A stretch of DNA of 64,000 bases, taken from JBNKFV01 sp050289485 (GTDB lineage Bacteria; Pseudomonadota; Gammaproteobacteria; Pseudomonadales; Cellvibrionaceae). Below are positions 28,690 to 36,756 of this stretch, piece after piece. Under the pieces are notes generated by a model. It did not search any database and was not told where the DNA came from. It saw only the letters and a program-made list of their open reading frames with translations. Numbering within the stretch: the stretch's first letter is position 1; each line of letters starts with the position of its first letter. The translations under genes were made by a program, and so were the position numbers. The stretch lies in NCBI GenBank assembly GCA_050289485.1, contig JBNKFV010000029.1:310001-374000 (forward strand), read 5' to 3'.

Positions 28690-28900
28690 CTACTGCCGGG
28701 TATGGCAAGCTGTTCAGGTGCTCACCATTGTCATCGTGTCATGTATGGCAAGGGGGTGAGGTAAACGGGAAGTCTGGTGGCCTACGTCTGTAGCGATTCC
28801 AGCACTGCCCCCGCAACGGTAAAGGTAACGCCTTGTGTGTTGTCGAGTCCGGAACCGGCCTGTTCAGCCACTACGATGTTGCGGAGGGCTTCATCGGAGG
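28690..28900 (+). ncRNA. Cobalamin (AdoCbl) riboswitch
   Basis: The leader of btuB contains the conserved order of B12-riboswitch blocks: CAGGTGCT near 28706, GGGAAG...GGTG near 28768-28780, GATTCCAGCACTGCCCCCGCAAC near 28795-28817, GAGTCCGGAACCGGCC near 28845-28860, and a B12-box-like GCCACTA at 28867-28873. It sits about 100 nt upstream of the btuB start and should repress the B12 uptake operon when cobalamin is plentiful, by sequestering the ribosome site or by termination. Confidence 0.92.
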
Positions 28901-28996
28901 TTAACAGACCGACTGCGGTAGCTGTAATGGCTGCTCCTTTCTGCTGCCTCTCTCATTTCCCTCCCTCAATAATCTTTATTTTTATTTTGAGGGTTT

Positions 28997-30832
28997 ATGA
29001 ATAAAACACTTTTACCATTCGTTATTTCACTCACGGCTGCCAATGCTTTTGCCAGCGAGGCAGTACCGTACCTCGAAGAAGTGGTGGTAGCTTCCAGCCG
29101 CACGCCGATGTCGGTGCGGGAAGTGGGCACTAGTATCTCGGTGATTACTGCCGATGATATTAAATTACAGGGTTTTTCGTCATTGTTCGATGTGCTGCGT
29201 AGCCAGACAGCCGTGGGTGCCAGCAACACCGGTGGTTTGGGTAAAGCAACCTCGCTGCGTGTGCGCGGCGAAGAAGGCTACCGCACCCGTGTACTGATCG
29301 ACGGTATCGACATTTCTGATCCATCCGGTACTCAAGTTAATCCCCAGCCACAGCATATTCTTAGTAATGGTATTGGCCGAGTGGAAATTCTGCGTGGGCC
29401 GCAAGGCATGATGTACGGCGCCGATGCGGGGGGCGTGGTAAGCATTTCCAGTAATACGGTAACTGATGGTGTACAGGGTGGTGTATCTGCCGAAGGCGGT
29501 CGTTACGACACCCGCCAGATAGACGGGTACATTGGAGCCGGCAGTGATGTGGGAGATGTGTTTCTCTCTGTTGCCGATTTGCATACCAATGGTTTCAATA
29601 CGCGGGTTGACGATGCGACTGGCGAGCGTGATGGTTACGACAACCAGACCGTGCACTTTACCGGTGGTTGGAATATTGCCGATAGCCTGCGATTGCAGGG
29701 TGTGGTGCGCCGTGTGGAAACCGAAACCGAATACGATAGTGGGTTTGGTAACAGCCATGTTAATGAATACGACCAAACCGCTGCACGCCTGGCGTTAACC
29801 GTAAAAGCAAACAGCGGCAATCATACATTTGCCTACAACAATACCGACATCGACAGTGATGACTACTTTGCCGGTGTTTATTCGTTTGGTAGCCAAGGCG
29901 AGTTGGAAAAAATCGAATATCTTGGTAATACCAACATTAATGAGGTGTTCGCTGTCGTATACGGCATTGAAGATCGCGACGAAGAAATGACCAGCTCAGC
30001 GGGTGAAACGTTTCAGCGCGATCAACAGGGTTATTTTGTTGAAGGGCAAATGCAGTGGGATAAACGTGTATACCTTACTGCTGGTATCCGCGAAGACGAC
30101 AACGACGATTTTGGTAAGCACGTGAGTTACCGGGTTACCTCTGCCTACGTTATCGATTTCGCCAGTGCCGATGTGCTGAAATTTAAAGCCAGTTATGCCA
30201 CTGGCTTCCGTGCTCCCAGCCTGTATGAAATTTCATATAACGCTGGGCCCTGGGGCAATAATGAAGTGCTCAAAGAAGAAACCAGTAAGGGGTTTGATGC
30301 GGGTATAGAGTATTTCGCCAGCAGCAGCCTCTATGTAGAGCTGGTATATTTTGATCAAGACATTAACGATGAAATCTTTTTTGATCTCACTACCTTCTCC
30401 GGCTACTTACAGGAAACCGGTAAAACCAACGTAAAAGGTGTTGAGTTAACTGCCGATATACCCTTCAACTCTACGCTGTCGGCGACCGTGAATTACACCT
30501 ACAACGACACCAAAGATCACGATGGTGATCGGCGTATTCGTCGCCCGCGCCATTTGGCTAATATCGGTGTAACGTTTCAAGCTGTGCCAGAAAAACTGGT
30601 AGTAGCCGCTTACTGGCATATCGTACGTGATATGACAGACGAAACTACCGCATTGGGTGTTATCGATCTCGACGACTACGACACATTGGTATTGAGTGCC
30701 AATTATGCACTGAATGATCACGTACAAGCTTATGCGCGCGTTGAAAATGCCACTGATGAAAACTACCAAGAAGTGTATAACTACCGTACTGCGGGTTCAT
30801 CCGCGTATGTGGGTATGCGCTATTCATTTTAA
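28997..30832 (+). CDS. btuB: TonB-dependent vitamin B12 receptor BtuB
   Basis: 611 residues, the usual BtuB size. Signal peptide to about residue 19, TonB box VVVASSRT near 31, plug domain with VLIDGIDISDPSG and RVEILRGPQGMMYGADAGGV, and a 22-strand barrel ending in Tyr-Ser-Phe. The riboswitch and downstream btuC/D/F genes fix cobalamin as substrate. Transports B12 across the outer membrane with TonB energy. Confidence 0.93.
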   Translation: MNKTLLPFVISLTAANAFASEAVPYLEEVVVASSRTPMSVREVGTSISVITADDIKLQGFSSLFDVLRSQTAVGASNTGGLGKATSLRVRGEEGYRTRVLIDGIDISDPSGTQVNPQPQHILSNGIGRVEILRGPQGMMYGADAGGVVSISSNTVTDGVQGGVSAEGGRYDTRQIDGYIGAGSDVGDVFLSVADLHTNGFNTRVDDATGERDGYDNQTVHFTGGWNIADSLRLQGVVRRVETETEYDSGFGNSHVNEYDQTAARLALTVKANSGNHTFAYNNTDIDSDDYFAGVYSFGSQGELEKIEYLGNTNINEVFAVVYGIEDRDEEMTSSAGETFQRDQQGYFVEGQMQWDKRVYLTAGIREDDNDDFGKHVSYRVTSAYVIDFASADVLKFKASYATGFRAPSLYEISYNAGPWGNNEVLKEETSKGFDAGIEYFASSSLYVELVYFDQDINDEIFFDLTTFSGYLQETGKTNVKGVELTADIPFNSTLSATVNYTYNDTKDHDGDRRIRRPRHLANIGVTFQAVPEKLVVAAYWHIVRDMTDETTALGVIDLDDYDTLVLSANYALNDHVQAYARVENATDENYQEVYNYRTAGSSAYVGMRYSF

Positions 30833-30856
30833 GCCGGTGGTTTAACCGGTGCTTTT

Positions 30857-30879
30857 GGGGCTGTGGGCTTTACAGCCCC
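30857..30879 (+). promoter_or_regulatory. Hairpin between btuB and cobO
   Basis: Perfect 8-bp stem GGGGCTGT (30857-30864) with ACAGCCCC (30872-30879), preceded by a weaker GCCGGT/ACCGGT stem. No long T-run follows, so it is likely to stabilise btuB mRNA or reduce read-through rather than end the operon. Confidence 0.55.
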
Positions 30880-30900
30880 GCTTTGTATGCAGGAAATAAA

Positions 30901-31500
30901 ATGTCAGAAGAGCAACGCCACAAAATCAAAATGCAAAAACACAAAGCATTGGTGGATGCAGGTATTCAAGCTGCTGATACCGAGCGCGGTGTTATGGTGC
31001 TGCTCACTGGTAACGGCAAAGGTAAAACGTCGTCCGGTTTTGGTATGGTGATGCGGGCACTAGGCCATGGCCAGAAAGTGGGGGTGGTGCAATTTATTAA
31101 AGGCGTGCAGTTGTCGGGTGAAGAATTGTTTTTACAGCAACATTTGCCCACTGACGATTTTTACCAGATGGGCACGGGCTTTACCTGGGATACGCAAGAT
31201 CGCCAAAGTGATATTACTGCTGCCGAAAGAACCTGGGCCGTGGCCGAGCGTATGTTGACAGACGCTTCATACCAGCTGGTATTGCTTGATGAACTTACCT
31301 ACATGCTAGGTTACCGTTATCTCGACGAGCAGCATGTTATCCGCACATTAACTGCCAGGCCTGCAACCATGAGTGTGGTTGTCACCGGTCGCGGGGGCGG
31401 TACGGGTTTGCAAACCATCGCCGATACGGTGTCAGAGATAAAAGACATAAAACACGCTTACCACAGTGGTGTAAAAGCGCGTAAAGGCGTGGATTATTAG
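30901..31500 (+). CDS. cobO: Cob(I)alamin adenosyltransferase, CobO/BtuR type
   Basis: 199 residues from ATG 30901 (AGGAA upstream). Walker A-like GNGKGKTSSGFGM near residue 40, then LGHGQKVGVVQFIKG, LVLLDELTYMLGYRYL and the C-terminal VSEIKDIKHAYHSGVKARKGVDY with the family ending. Adenosylates Co(I) corrinoids using ATP, which converts imported cobalamin into the coenzyme form sensed by the riboswitch. Confidence 0.95.
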   Translation: MSEEQRHKIKMQKHKALVDAGIQAADTERGVMVLLTGNGKGKTSSGFGMVMRALGHGQKVGVVQFIKGVQLSGEELFLQQHLPTDDFYQMGTGFTWDTQDRQSDITAAERTWAVAERMLTDASYQLVLLDELTYMLGYRYLDEQHVIRTLTARPATMSVVVTGRGGGTGLQTIADTVSEIKDIKHAYHSGVKARKGVDY

Positions 31501-31512
31501 TGTGAATAAACA

Positions 31513-32601
31513 ATGACTTCGAGACGCTCCAATCTCATTCTTATTGCGTTCGTCGTGGCATTACCTCTAGCGCTGGTATTCGCTACCAGCGTGGGTATGG
31601 TGAATGTAGGGCTTGAGGCCAATCTTGCTTATATTGCCCAAAAGATGGGATTGGGGGCAGAGTCCTCCGTGGCTCATCAACAGATTCTGGCCATATTGCG
31701 TTGGCCGCGCACGTTGATGGCGGCGTTGATAGGTGCCTGCCTGGCGTTGTCGGGCGCGGTGATGCAGGGTTTGTTTCGCAATCCACTGGCAGATCCTTCT
31801 ATCGTCGGGGTGTCCGGTGGCGCCGCCGTGGGTGCAGCCTGTGCGATTGTGGCCGGCGTGCCCTTGGCTACATGGTTTGAGAATCACCTTGGCCATATTG
31901 GTTTTCTCGCTAATACCTTTACGTCGACCACTTTGGTATCTCTCTGCGCTTTTGTGGGTGGTTTTGCCAGCGCGGTTACTGTTTATGTACTCGGTAGTAA
32001 CCGAATGGGGCGTACCTCGGTAGGCACCATGTTGCTGGCCGGTATTGCTATTAATGCACTGGCGGCAGCCGTTACTGGCGCACTGGCCTATCTGGCCAGT
32101 GATGTTGCTTTGCGTCGTATCAGTGTGTGGCAGATGGGCAGTTTTGACGGTGCCAATGCCAGCCAATTGCTGGTGGCCATGGTATTTATTTTTCCGTTGC
32201 TGTTTCTTCTCTGTCGCTATGCTAAACCACTCAATACCCTGCTACTGGGTGAGTCGGAAGCCCGCCATTTGGGGGTGCCGGTGGATAAGCTAAAATGGCG
32301 CTTAATCGCGTTATCATCGTTGGGTATTGGTGTGGCGGTGGCGTTGGCTGGCGTCATAGGATTTGTGGGCCTGGTAGTGCCTCATATTGTGCGCATGTTG
32401 GTGGGGGCCGATCATCGTGTGGTATTGCCGGCGTCGGCCCTGTTGGGTGCCATCTTAATGGTGCTGGGTGATGTATTTTCCCGCTCTTTGATGGCTCCCG
32501 CTGAAGTGCCCATTGGCATTGTTACGGCATTAACAGGGGTGCCTTTCTTTTTGTTCTTACTGATTCGTCAGCGTCAGCGTTTGGCCAGCGATGGTCTCTA
32601 G
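31513..32601 (+). CDS. btuC: Vitamin B12 ABC transporter permease BtuC
   Basis: 362 residues, FecCD-type permease with about ten helices. Motifs: LRWPRTLMAALIGACLALSGAVMQGLFRNPLADPSIVGVSGGAAVG and the late VGLVVPHIVRMLVGADHR. The gene order with btuB, btuD and btuF identifies cobalamin as substrate rather than an iron chelate. Inner-membrane channel for B12. Starts 12 nt after cobO. Confidence 0.9.
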   Translation: MTSRRSNLILIAFVVALPLALVFATSVGMVNVGLEANLAYIAQKMGLGAESSVAHQQILAILRWPRTLMAALIGACLALSGAVMQGLFRNPLADPSIVGVSGGAAVGAACAIVAGVPLATWFENHLGHIGFLANTFTSTTLVSLCAFVGGFASAVTVYVLGSNRMGRTSVGTMLLAGIAINALAAAVTGALAYLASDVALRRISVWQMGSFDGANASQLLVAMVFIFPLLFLLCRYAKPLNTLLLGESEARHLGVPVDKLKWRLIALSSLGIGVAVALAGVIGFVGLVVPHIVRMLVGADHRVVLPASALLGAILMVLGDVFSRSLMAPAEVPIGIVTALTGVPFFLFLLIRQRQRLASDGL

Positions 32602-32637
32602 CGCAGATGAGACTGGTGGACGGTGATTGGGTAAGTT

Positions 32638-33480
32638 ATGTTAACTGCATGTGAGTTAGTGATTAGCCGTGGCCAACAAACTTTGTTGACTCAGGTCGAT
32701 ATTTCGGTGATTCCCGGCGAGGTAGTCGCGGTGTTGGGGCCTAATGGTTCTGGCAAATCAACGCTGATTAATGCACTGTGCGGTGAGTGGGAGCCAGCGG
32801 CAGGTACTATTACCTTGAATAGTCACCCACTGGCACAATGGCCTCCTCGTGAGCGCGCCAAGCAAGTGGCGGTTCTGCCACAGTATTCGGATTTAAACTT
32901 TCCTTTTGCCGTGCAAGAGGTAGTGAGCCTTGGGCGTTATCCTCATGCAACGGGTTACGCGCGCGATGCAGAAATTGTTGCAGAGACACTCGCCGCTGCC
33001 GATGCGTTACACCTCGCCGAGCGCAATTATTTAACCTTGTCGGGTGGTGAAAAACAGCGGGTGCAACTGGCGCGTGTGTTGGCGCAGGTGTGGGATGCAG
33101 CTGGTGGTCGCGACAACGGTTACCTGTTGTTAGATGAAGCTACGTCGGCATTGGATATTGCCCATCAGCACAGTATTTTACAGACTGCCCGCAACATGGC
33201 ACGCCAGGGCGTGGGGGTATTGCTGGTGTTGCACGATATTAATCTGGCCGCCCACTATGCAGATCGGCTGGTGTTTTTAAAACAGGGCGAAGTGATCGAC
33301 AGCGGCACCGTGAAAGGCCTGATTACAGAACAAAACATGCAGGCCGTATTCGGGGTGGAAGCGCGTATTATCGAGCATCCGGATACGGGTAAACCGTTAG
33401 TGATTTATTGCGATACACACCCCCACACTGTCAGCCACCAGTGTGAGGGTGTGTATCGCAACGAGGGCAACTATGCGTAA
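32638..33480 (+). CDS. btuD: Vitamin B12 ABC transporter ATP-binding protein BtuD
   Basis: 280 residues. Walker A GPNGSGKST near residue 36, signature LSGGEKQRVQLARVLAQ near 138, Walker B YLLLDEATSALD near 162, and switch His in LVLHDINLAA. The HmuV/BtuD group usually ends near the PLVIY segment; here about 24 further residues are encoded by a long inverted repeat (33411-33458), so the C-terminus may be an extension created by it. Overlaps cobC by 8 nt. Confidence 0.9.
   Translation: MLTACELVISRGQQTLLTQVDISVIPGEVVAVLGPNGSGKSTLINALCGEWEPAAGTITLNSHPLAQWPPRERAKQVAVLPQYSDLNFPFAVQEVVSLGRYPHATGYARDAEIVAETLAAADALHLAERNYLTLSGGEKQRVQLARVLAQVWDAAGGRDNGYLLLDEATSALDIAHQHSILQTARNMARQGVGVLLVLHDINLAAHYADRLVFLKQGEVIDSGTVKGLITEQNMQAVFGVEARIIEHPDTGKPLVIYCDTHPHTVSHQCEGVYRNEGNYA
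33411..33458 (+). repeat. 20-bp stem inverted repeat inside the btuD 3' end
   Basis: 33411-33430 pairs with 33439-33458 over 19 of 20 bases around an 8-nt loop (outer arm CGATACACACCCCCACACTG). It is within the btuD reading frame and ends 15 nt before the cobC start codon. No T-tract follows. In the mRNA it would occlude or reshape the cobC ribosome site. Confidence 0.8.
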
Positions 33481-34099
33481 AGACAATGCTATTGCGGTAA
33501 CGACGATAGATCTGCTGCGTCACGGTGAATGCGAAGGCGGTAATATTTATCGTGGCAGTATTGATGTGGCGCTGTCGGCTAATGGCGAACAGCAAATGCA
33601 AAACGCCTTAGCGCGTTGGCAGCAGACACGGTGGCAACGCATTATTACCTCGCCGTTGCGTCGCTGTCATGAGTTTGCCCAGCGGCAATCCGCTGCGTTG
33701 AAAATTCCTTTGTGTGTGCAGCCCGCCTTTCGCGAACTGCATTTTGGTGACTGGGAAGGACGCGTGATCGATGAGGTTAAACAGCAAGAGCCCGATGCCG
33801 TAAAGGCCTTTTATGCCGACCCCGCCACAGTGGCACCGCCGAATGGCGAATCGATGCTTGAGCTGCAAGCGCGAATGTTACCAGCCTGGCATCAGGTACT
33901 GGCCGATCACGCCGGTGAACATTTATTGCTGATACAACACGGTGTCACTATTCGCGTGTTATTAAGCTGGGTATTAGGGCTGCCATTGGCTGAGTCTACA
34001 CGGCTTGATATTCCCTATGCGAGTTTAAGCCGGGTAGCTATTTATCACACACCCACCGAGCTTTTCCCTCGGTTACTTTTTTTCAATGCGCACGAATAA
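33473..34099 (+). CDS. cobC: Alpha-ribazole phosphatase family protein (CobC-like)
   Basis: 208 residues from ATG 33473, which overlaps the btuD stop by 8 nt. Histidine phosphatase superfamily: catalytic LLRHGECEGG near the N-terminus, TSPLRRC near 60, Glu in FRELHFGDWEG near 90 and second His in LLIQHGVTIRVLL near 150. In a B12 operon the likely reaction is removal of the phosphate from alpha-ribazole 5'-phosphate for lower-ligand attachment during corrinoid salvage. The following btuF starts on the last base of its stop codon. Confidence 0.85.
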   Translation: MRKDNAIAVTTIDLLRHGECEGGNIYRGSIDVALSANGEQQMQNALARWQQTRWQRIITSPLRRCHEFAQRQSAALKIPLCVQPAFRELHFGDWEGRVIDEVKQQEPDAVKAFYADPATVAPPNGESMLELQARMLPAWHQVLADHAGEHLLLIQHGVTIRVLLSWVLGLPLAESTRLDIPYASLSRVAIYHTPTELFPRLLFFNAHE

Positions 34100-35058
34100 T
34101 GTCTATGAATTCTAAGATGACTGATTGGTGCCACATTCTTTGCTTAAACGTGGGTTTGTTAATGACATGCCTGTTGGCAATGGGAGTGCGTGCGGAGCCT
34201 ACTGAGGCTGTTAGCGTGGTTGATGATTTAGGTCGTACTATTACGTTAGCGGCGCCGGCCAAGCGCATAATCAGTTTGGCCCCCCACCTTACTGAAAACC
34301 TGTTTACCGTAGGAGCAGGTGATCAGGTAGTGGGGGTAGTGGAATACAGTAATTTCCCTGAGCAGGCCAGGCACATTACGTCGGTAGGCAATTTCAGTCG
34401 TTTTAATATTGAAGCCATCATTGCGCTACAACCTGATTTGATTGTGGGTTGGTTTACGGGCAATGGTGAAGATCGTTTACAGCAATTGGTAGCGTTGGGT
34501 TTTTCGGTGTATTACAGCGAGCCAGAAACACTCAACGATGTTGCTACCAGTTTGCAGCGCTTAGGTGTACTTAGCGGCCATAAAGCGCAGGCTAACCAAG
34601 CGGCGCTTGCGTTTAACCAGAAGGTGGCACAGCTGCGCCGCCATTATCAGCAGCAGCAATCCGTTACTGTGTTTTATCAAGTATGGGACAAGCCGTTAAT
34701 GACACTGTCTGGCAATCACCTGATCAGTGACATTATGCAATTGTGCGGTGGCATTAATGTTTTTGCCAACATGGTTGCAATCGCACCGCAACTCAGTATC
34801 GAGTCGGTGTTGCAGGCAAACCCACAGGTTATTGTTGCCAGTGGCGACAGCGAAGAGCGGCCACAGTGGCTTGATCAATGGCAAGAGTGGCCAGCAATTC
34901 AAGCCGTAAAACTGGGCCATATTTACTCAATTCCCCCCGATTACTTGCAGCGCCATACGGTGCGTGTGTTGCAAGGTGCAACCGCCATGTGTGAAGTTTT
35001 GCACAAGGTAAGACAGCACGGCGGACACCACATAGATAGTTTTTCAACAGCCCATTAG
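34099..35058 (+). CDS. btuF: Periplasmic cobalamin-binding protein BtuF
   Basis: 319 residues, TAATG overlap with cobC. Signal peptide to about residue 33, then a class III binding-protein fold: VVDDLGRTITLAAPAKRIISLAPHLTENLFTVGAGDQVVGVVEYSNFPEQA, PDLIVGWFTGNGEDRL, VWDKPLMTLSGNHLISDIMQLCGGINVF. Hands B12 from BtuB to BtuCD. Last gene of the operon; a GC-rich short hairpin near 35079-35099 follows. Confidence 0.92.
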   Translation: MSMNSKMTDWCHILCLNVGLLMTCLLAMGVRAEPTEAVSVVDDLGRTITLAAPAKRIISLAPHLTENLFTVGAGDQVVGVVEYSNFPEQARHITSVGNFSRFNIEAIIALQPDLIVGWFTGNGEDRLQQLVALGFSVYYSEPETLNDVATSLQRLGVLSGHKAQANQAALAFNQKVAQLRRHYQQQQSVTVFYQVWDKPLMTLSGNHLISDIMQLCGGINVFANMVAIAPQLSIESVLQANPQVIVASGDSEERPQWLDQWQEWPAIQAVKLGHIYSIPPDYLQRHTVRVLQGATAMCEVLHKVRQHGGHHIDSFSTAH

Positions 35059-35199
35059 TGTCAGCAGGCCCTAACAACTGCGCGGCCAGGGCGCCGCGCG
35101 AAACCGACATTAAAAATATCGTAAGTGCTGATCGAGCCACATCCTAGCCAAGCCGAACATTCCGAGGCAATAATGCTTCTATTTGCTCAAGACTCTGCG

Positions 35200-35420
35200 C
35201 ATTAGGCCTGATTGCACGCTCATGTTCAGCCAGGTTTTCAGTTTATCAAGGATGGGCTTGGCCTCTTGTTGTCGAACTCCATAGCGTTTATCAGGAGGTT
35301 CGCCGTTAATTTTCTTTTCAATGGCGTAGAGCGCTTGGATATGGGGTAGTGCAAGATCCGCTTTGTCGACTTTTCCTTAGACTTCCTGCATGCTTTCACC
35401 TATTTTCGATGCGAACTTCA
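35200..35420 (-). pseudogene. Decayed IS66-family transposase (TnpC) fragment
   Basis: On the minus strand the reading ...VDKADLALPHIQALYAIEK then KINGEPPDKRYGVRQQEAKP then ILDKLKTWLNMS matches the C-terminal region of IS66 TnpC transposases (the KAD..L.HI..LY.IE and R...Q.....L...WL blocks). An in-frame stop lies just before VDKAD, near 35379. The remainder of 35059-35550 holds no intact gene; sequence toward 35480 may be more of the same relic. Inactive remnant. Confidence 0.75.
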
Positions 35421-35550
35421 AGTACGAAACCAGCAGGTAGATACACAGTGCAGATAATACCTGTGTGAGCTTAGTGCTTGGATAGCCGCATGGCGAAATA
35501 ATCCAAAAAAAGAAAGTCATCGCAATTGGATTTTCTCGTTTAACATGTTT

Positions 35551-36399
35551 TTAATCGAGTGGCTTTAGCGTGATAATACGCCGTTTTTTTTGCTGCAATT
35601 GCTCCAAGCCCCAGCGGTAACGCGGAAAAGAATAGAATAACTTATCGAAACTACCATCAGCTTGGGCGATTTTGAGCCCTTCTGTAATACGTTCAGCTAA
35701 TTTTTTGTCTTCTTTGCGAACAAAAAAGTTGTAATCATTCTTATAGTAGAGCATGAGTTCTTGTTCTATGGCCAAGGGCAGATCTGAGAATCTGGCTGGT
35801 TCCATAGAGATTTGGGCAAGCCCTCTGGAAAAATAGTCAAAGCGTCCTGCTGTAAGCATGAAAAAAAGATGGGTGTACTCCATCCCGTATACCAAAGGTA
35901 GACCGTTGTGAGCCATGATTGCGGCATCTGACCAGTGAGGATGCATGCCACCTCGCAGTTTGCGTAGGTCATCCAAGTTTTTAACTGCCGAAAAGCGCGC
36001 TTGATCCCCACGACGAATCATTAATATGCGATAGCTACTTAAATCTTTTAGCAATGAGACACGGATAGGTAATAAGTTCTTTTCAAGCTCTGGTGTGATT
36101 TTTGACCACATTACATCATACTTACCTTTTAACATATTTGCCCAAAAGCGATGATCAACTTCACGCTTTGGCGACAGCTGAATCGAAAAGGGCCCATATT
36201 TTTCCTCTGTTTTGGATAGGGCTAGTTCTAGCAGCTTTGTAAAATAATAGTCTTCATGTCCGCGGAATGCCTCAGGGGTTAAGTGGTATACGGCAGCAAT
36301 ATCAGGTATCACCACGCGTGTTGTTGCGGGTTCGGTAGCAGGCTGACCGTGTACATTAATACTTAGCAGAATTAACAGGCCAATTAATATAAATGAGTG
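35551..36399 (-). CDS. Periplasmic solute-binding-like protein
   Basis: 282 residues from GTG 36399, chosen for the GGAGGGG ribosome site upstream and a following signal peptide (VHSFILIGLLILLSINVHG). The mature part resembles family 3 extracellular solute-binding proteins: EDYYFTKLLELALSKTEEKYGPFSIQ, YDVMWSKIT, RILMIRRGD, NLDDLRKLRGG, FFVRKEDKKLAERITEGLKIAQADGSFDKLF. No permease or ATPase is adjacent, so it may be an orphan sensor-type binding protein rather than a transporter part. It is enclosed between two IS66 relics and may have arrived with or been exposed to them. Confidence 0.7.
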   Translation of the reverse strand, partial: HSFILIGLLILLSINVHGQPATEPATTRVVIPDIAAVYHLTPEAFRGHEDYYFTKLLELALSKTEEKYGPFSIQLSPKREVDHRFWANMLKGKYDVMWSKITPELEKNLLPIRVSLLKDLSSYRILMIRRGDQARFSAVKNLDDLRKLRGGMHPHWSDAAIMAHNGLPLVYGMEYTHLFFMLTAGRFDYFSRGLAQISMEPARFSDLPLAIEQELMLYYKNDYNFFVRKEDKKLAERITEGLKIAQADGSFDKLFYSFPRYRWGLEQLQQKKRRIITLKPLD

Positions 36400-36473
36400 C
36401 ACTTTGGCCCCTCCGTGATCTTGGGTGAGATAACAAAAGAATAGTGCAGAATACTTTAAGTTCATAGAAATAA

Positions 36474-36671
36474 TTATGTAAGCGCCAACCCAACCCCGCC
36501 CTGGCCCAGTTGAGCAAAACTGGACGTGGCAGTGGCCTTGTATTTCGATAACTTCTGGCTGAAATAGGTGAGACTGAGATTGTGTTGTTTGCAGAGTGCT
36601 GCCTGAGATAAACCTGAATGTTCGAAATCGCTAAGTGGCTGGGGCCAGTTGTGGTTGTGACGTTTGGGCAT
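36474..36671 (-). pseudogene. IS66 accessory protein TnpA fragment
   Basis: 65 codons starting MPKRHNHNWPQPLSDFEHSGLSQAALCKQHNLSLTYFSQKL, the HTH of the IS66 first ORF (W....L..F..SGLSQ..FC....L....F..KL). The rest of the protein is missing and the frame reads through the terminal repeat before stopping. Nonfunctional relic. Confidence 0.75.
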
Positions 36672-36750
36672 GCTAGCCTCCTTGGAAAGAAGGCTACAGG
36701 TTATGCTGCCATTCGGCGCGGGTGAAGGGCGGGGTTGGATTGGCGCTTAC
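36478..36750. mobile_element. Internally deleted IS66-type element (MITE-like)
   Basis: 273 bp bounded by 25-bp inverted ends differing at one position (36478-36502 beginning GTAAGCGCC; 36726-36750 ending GGCGCTTAC). GTAAGCG-type termini are characteristic of IS66. Contains only a tnpA fragment. No 8-bp target duplication is apparent at the junctions. The right end lies 6 bp from the stop codon of the MFS gene. Confidence 0.8.
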
Positions 36751-36756
36751 AAAGTA

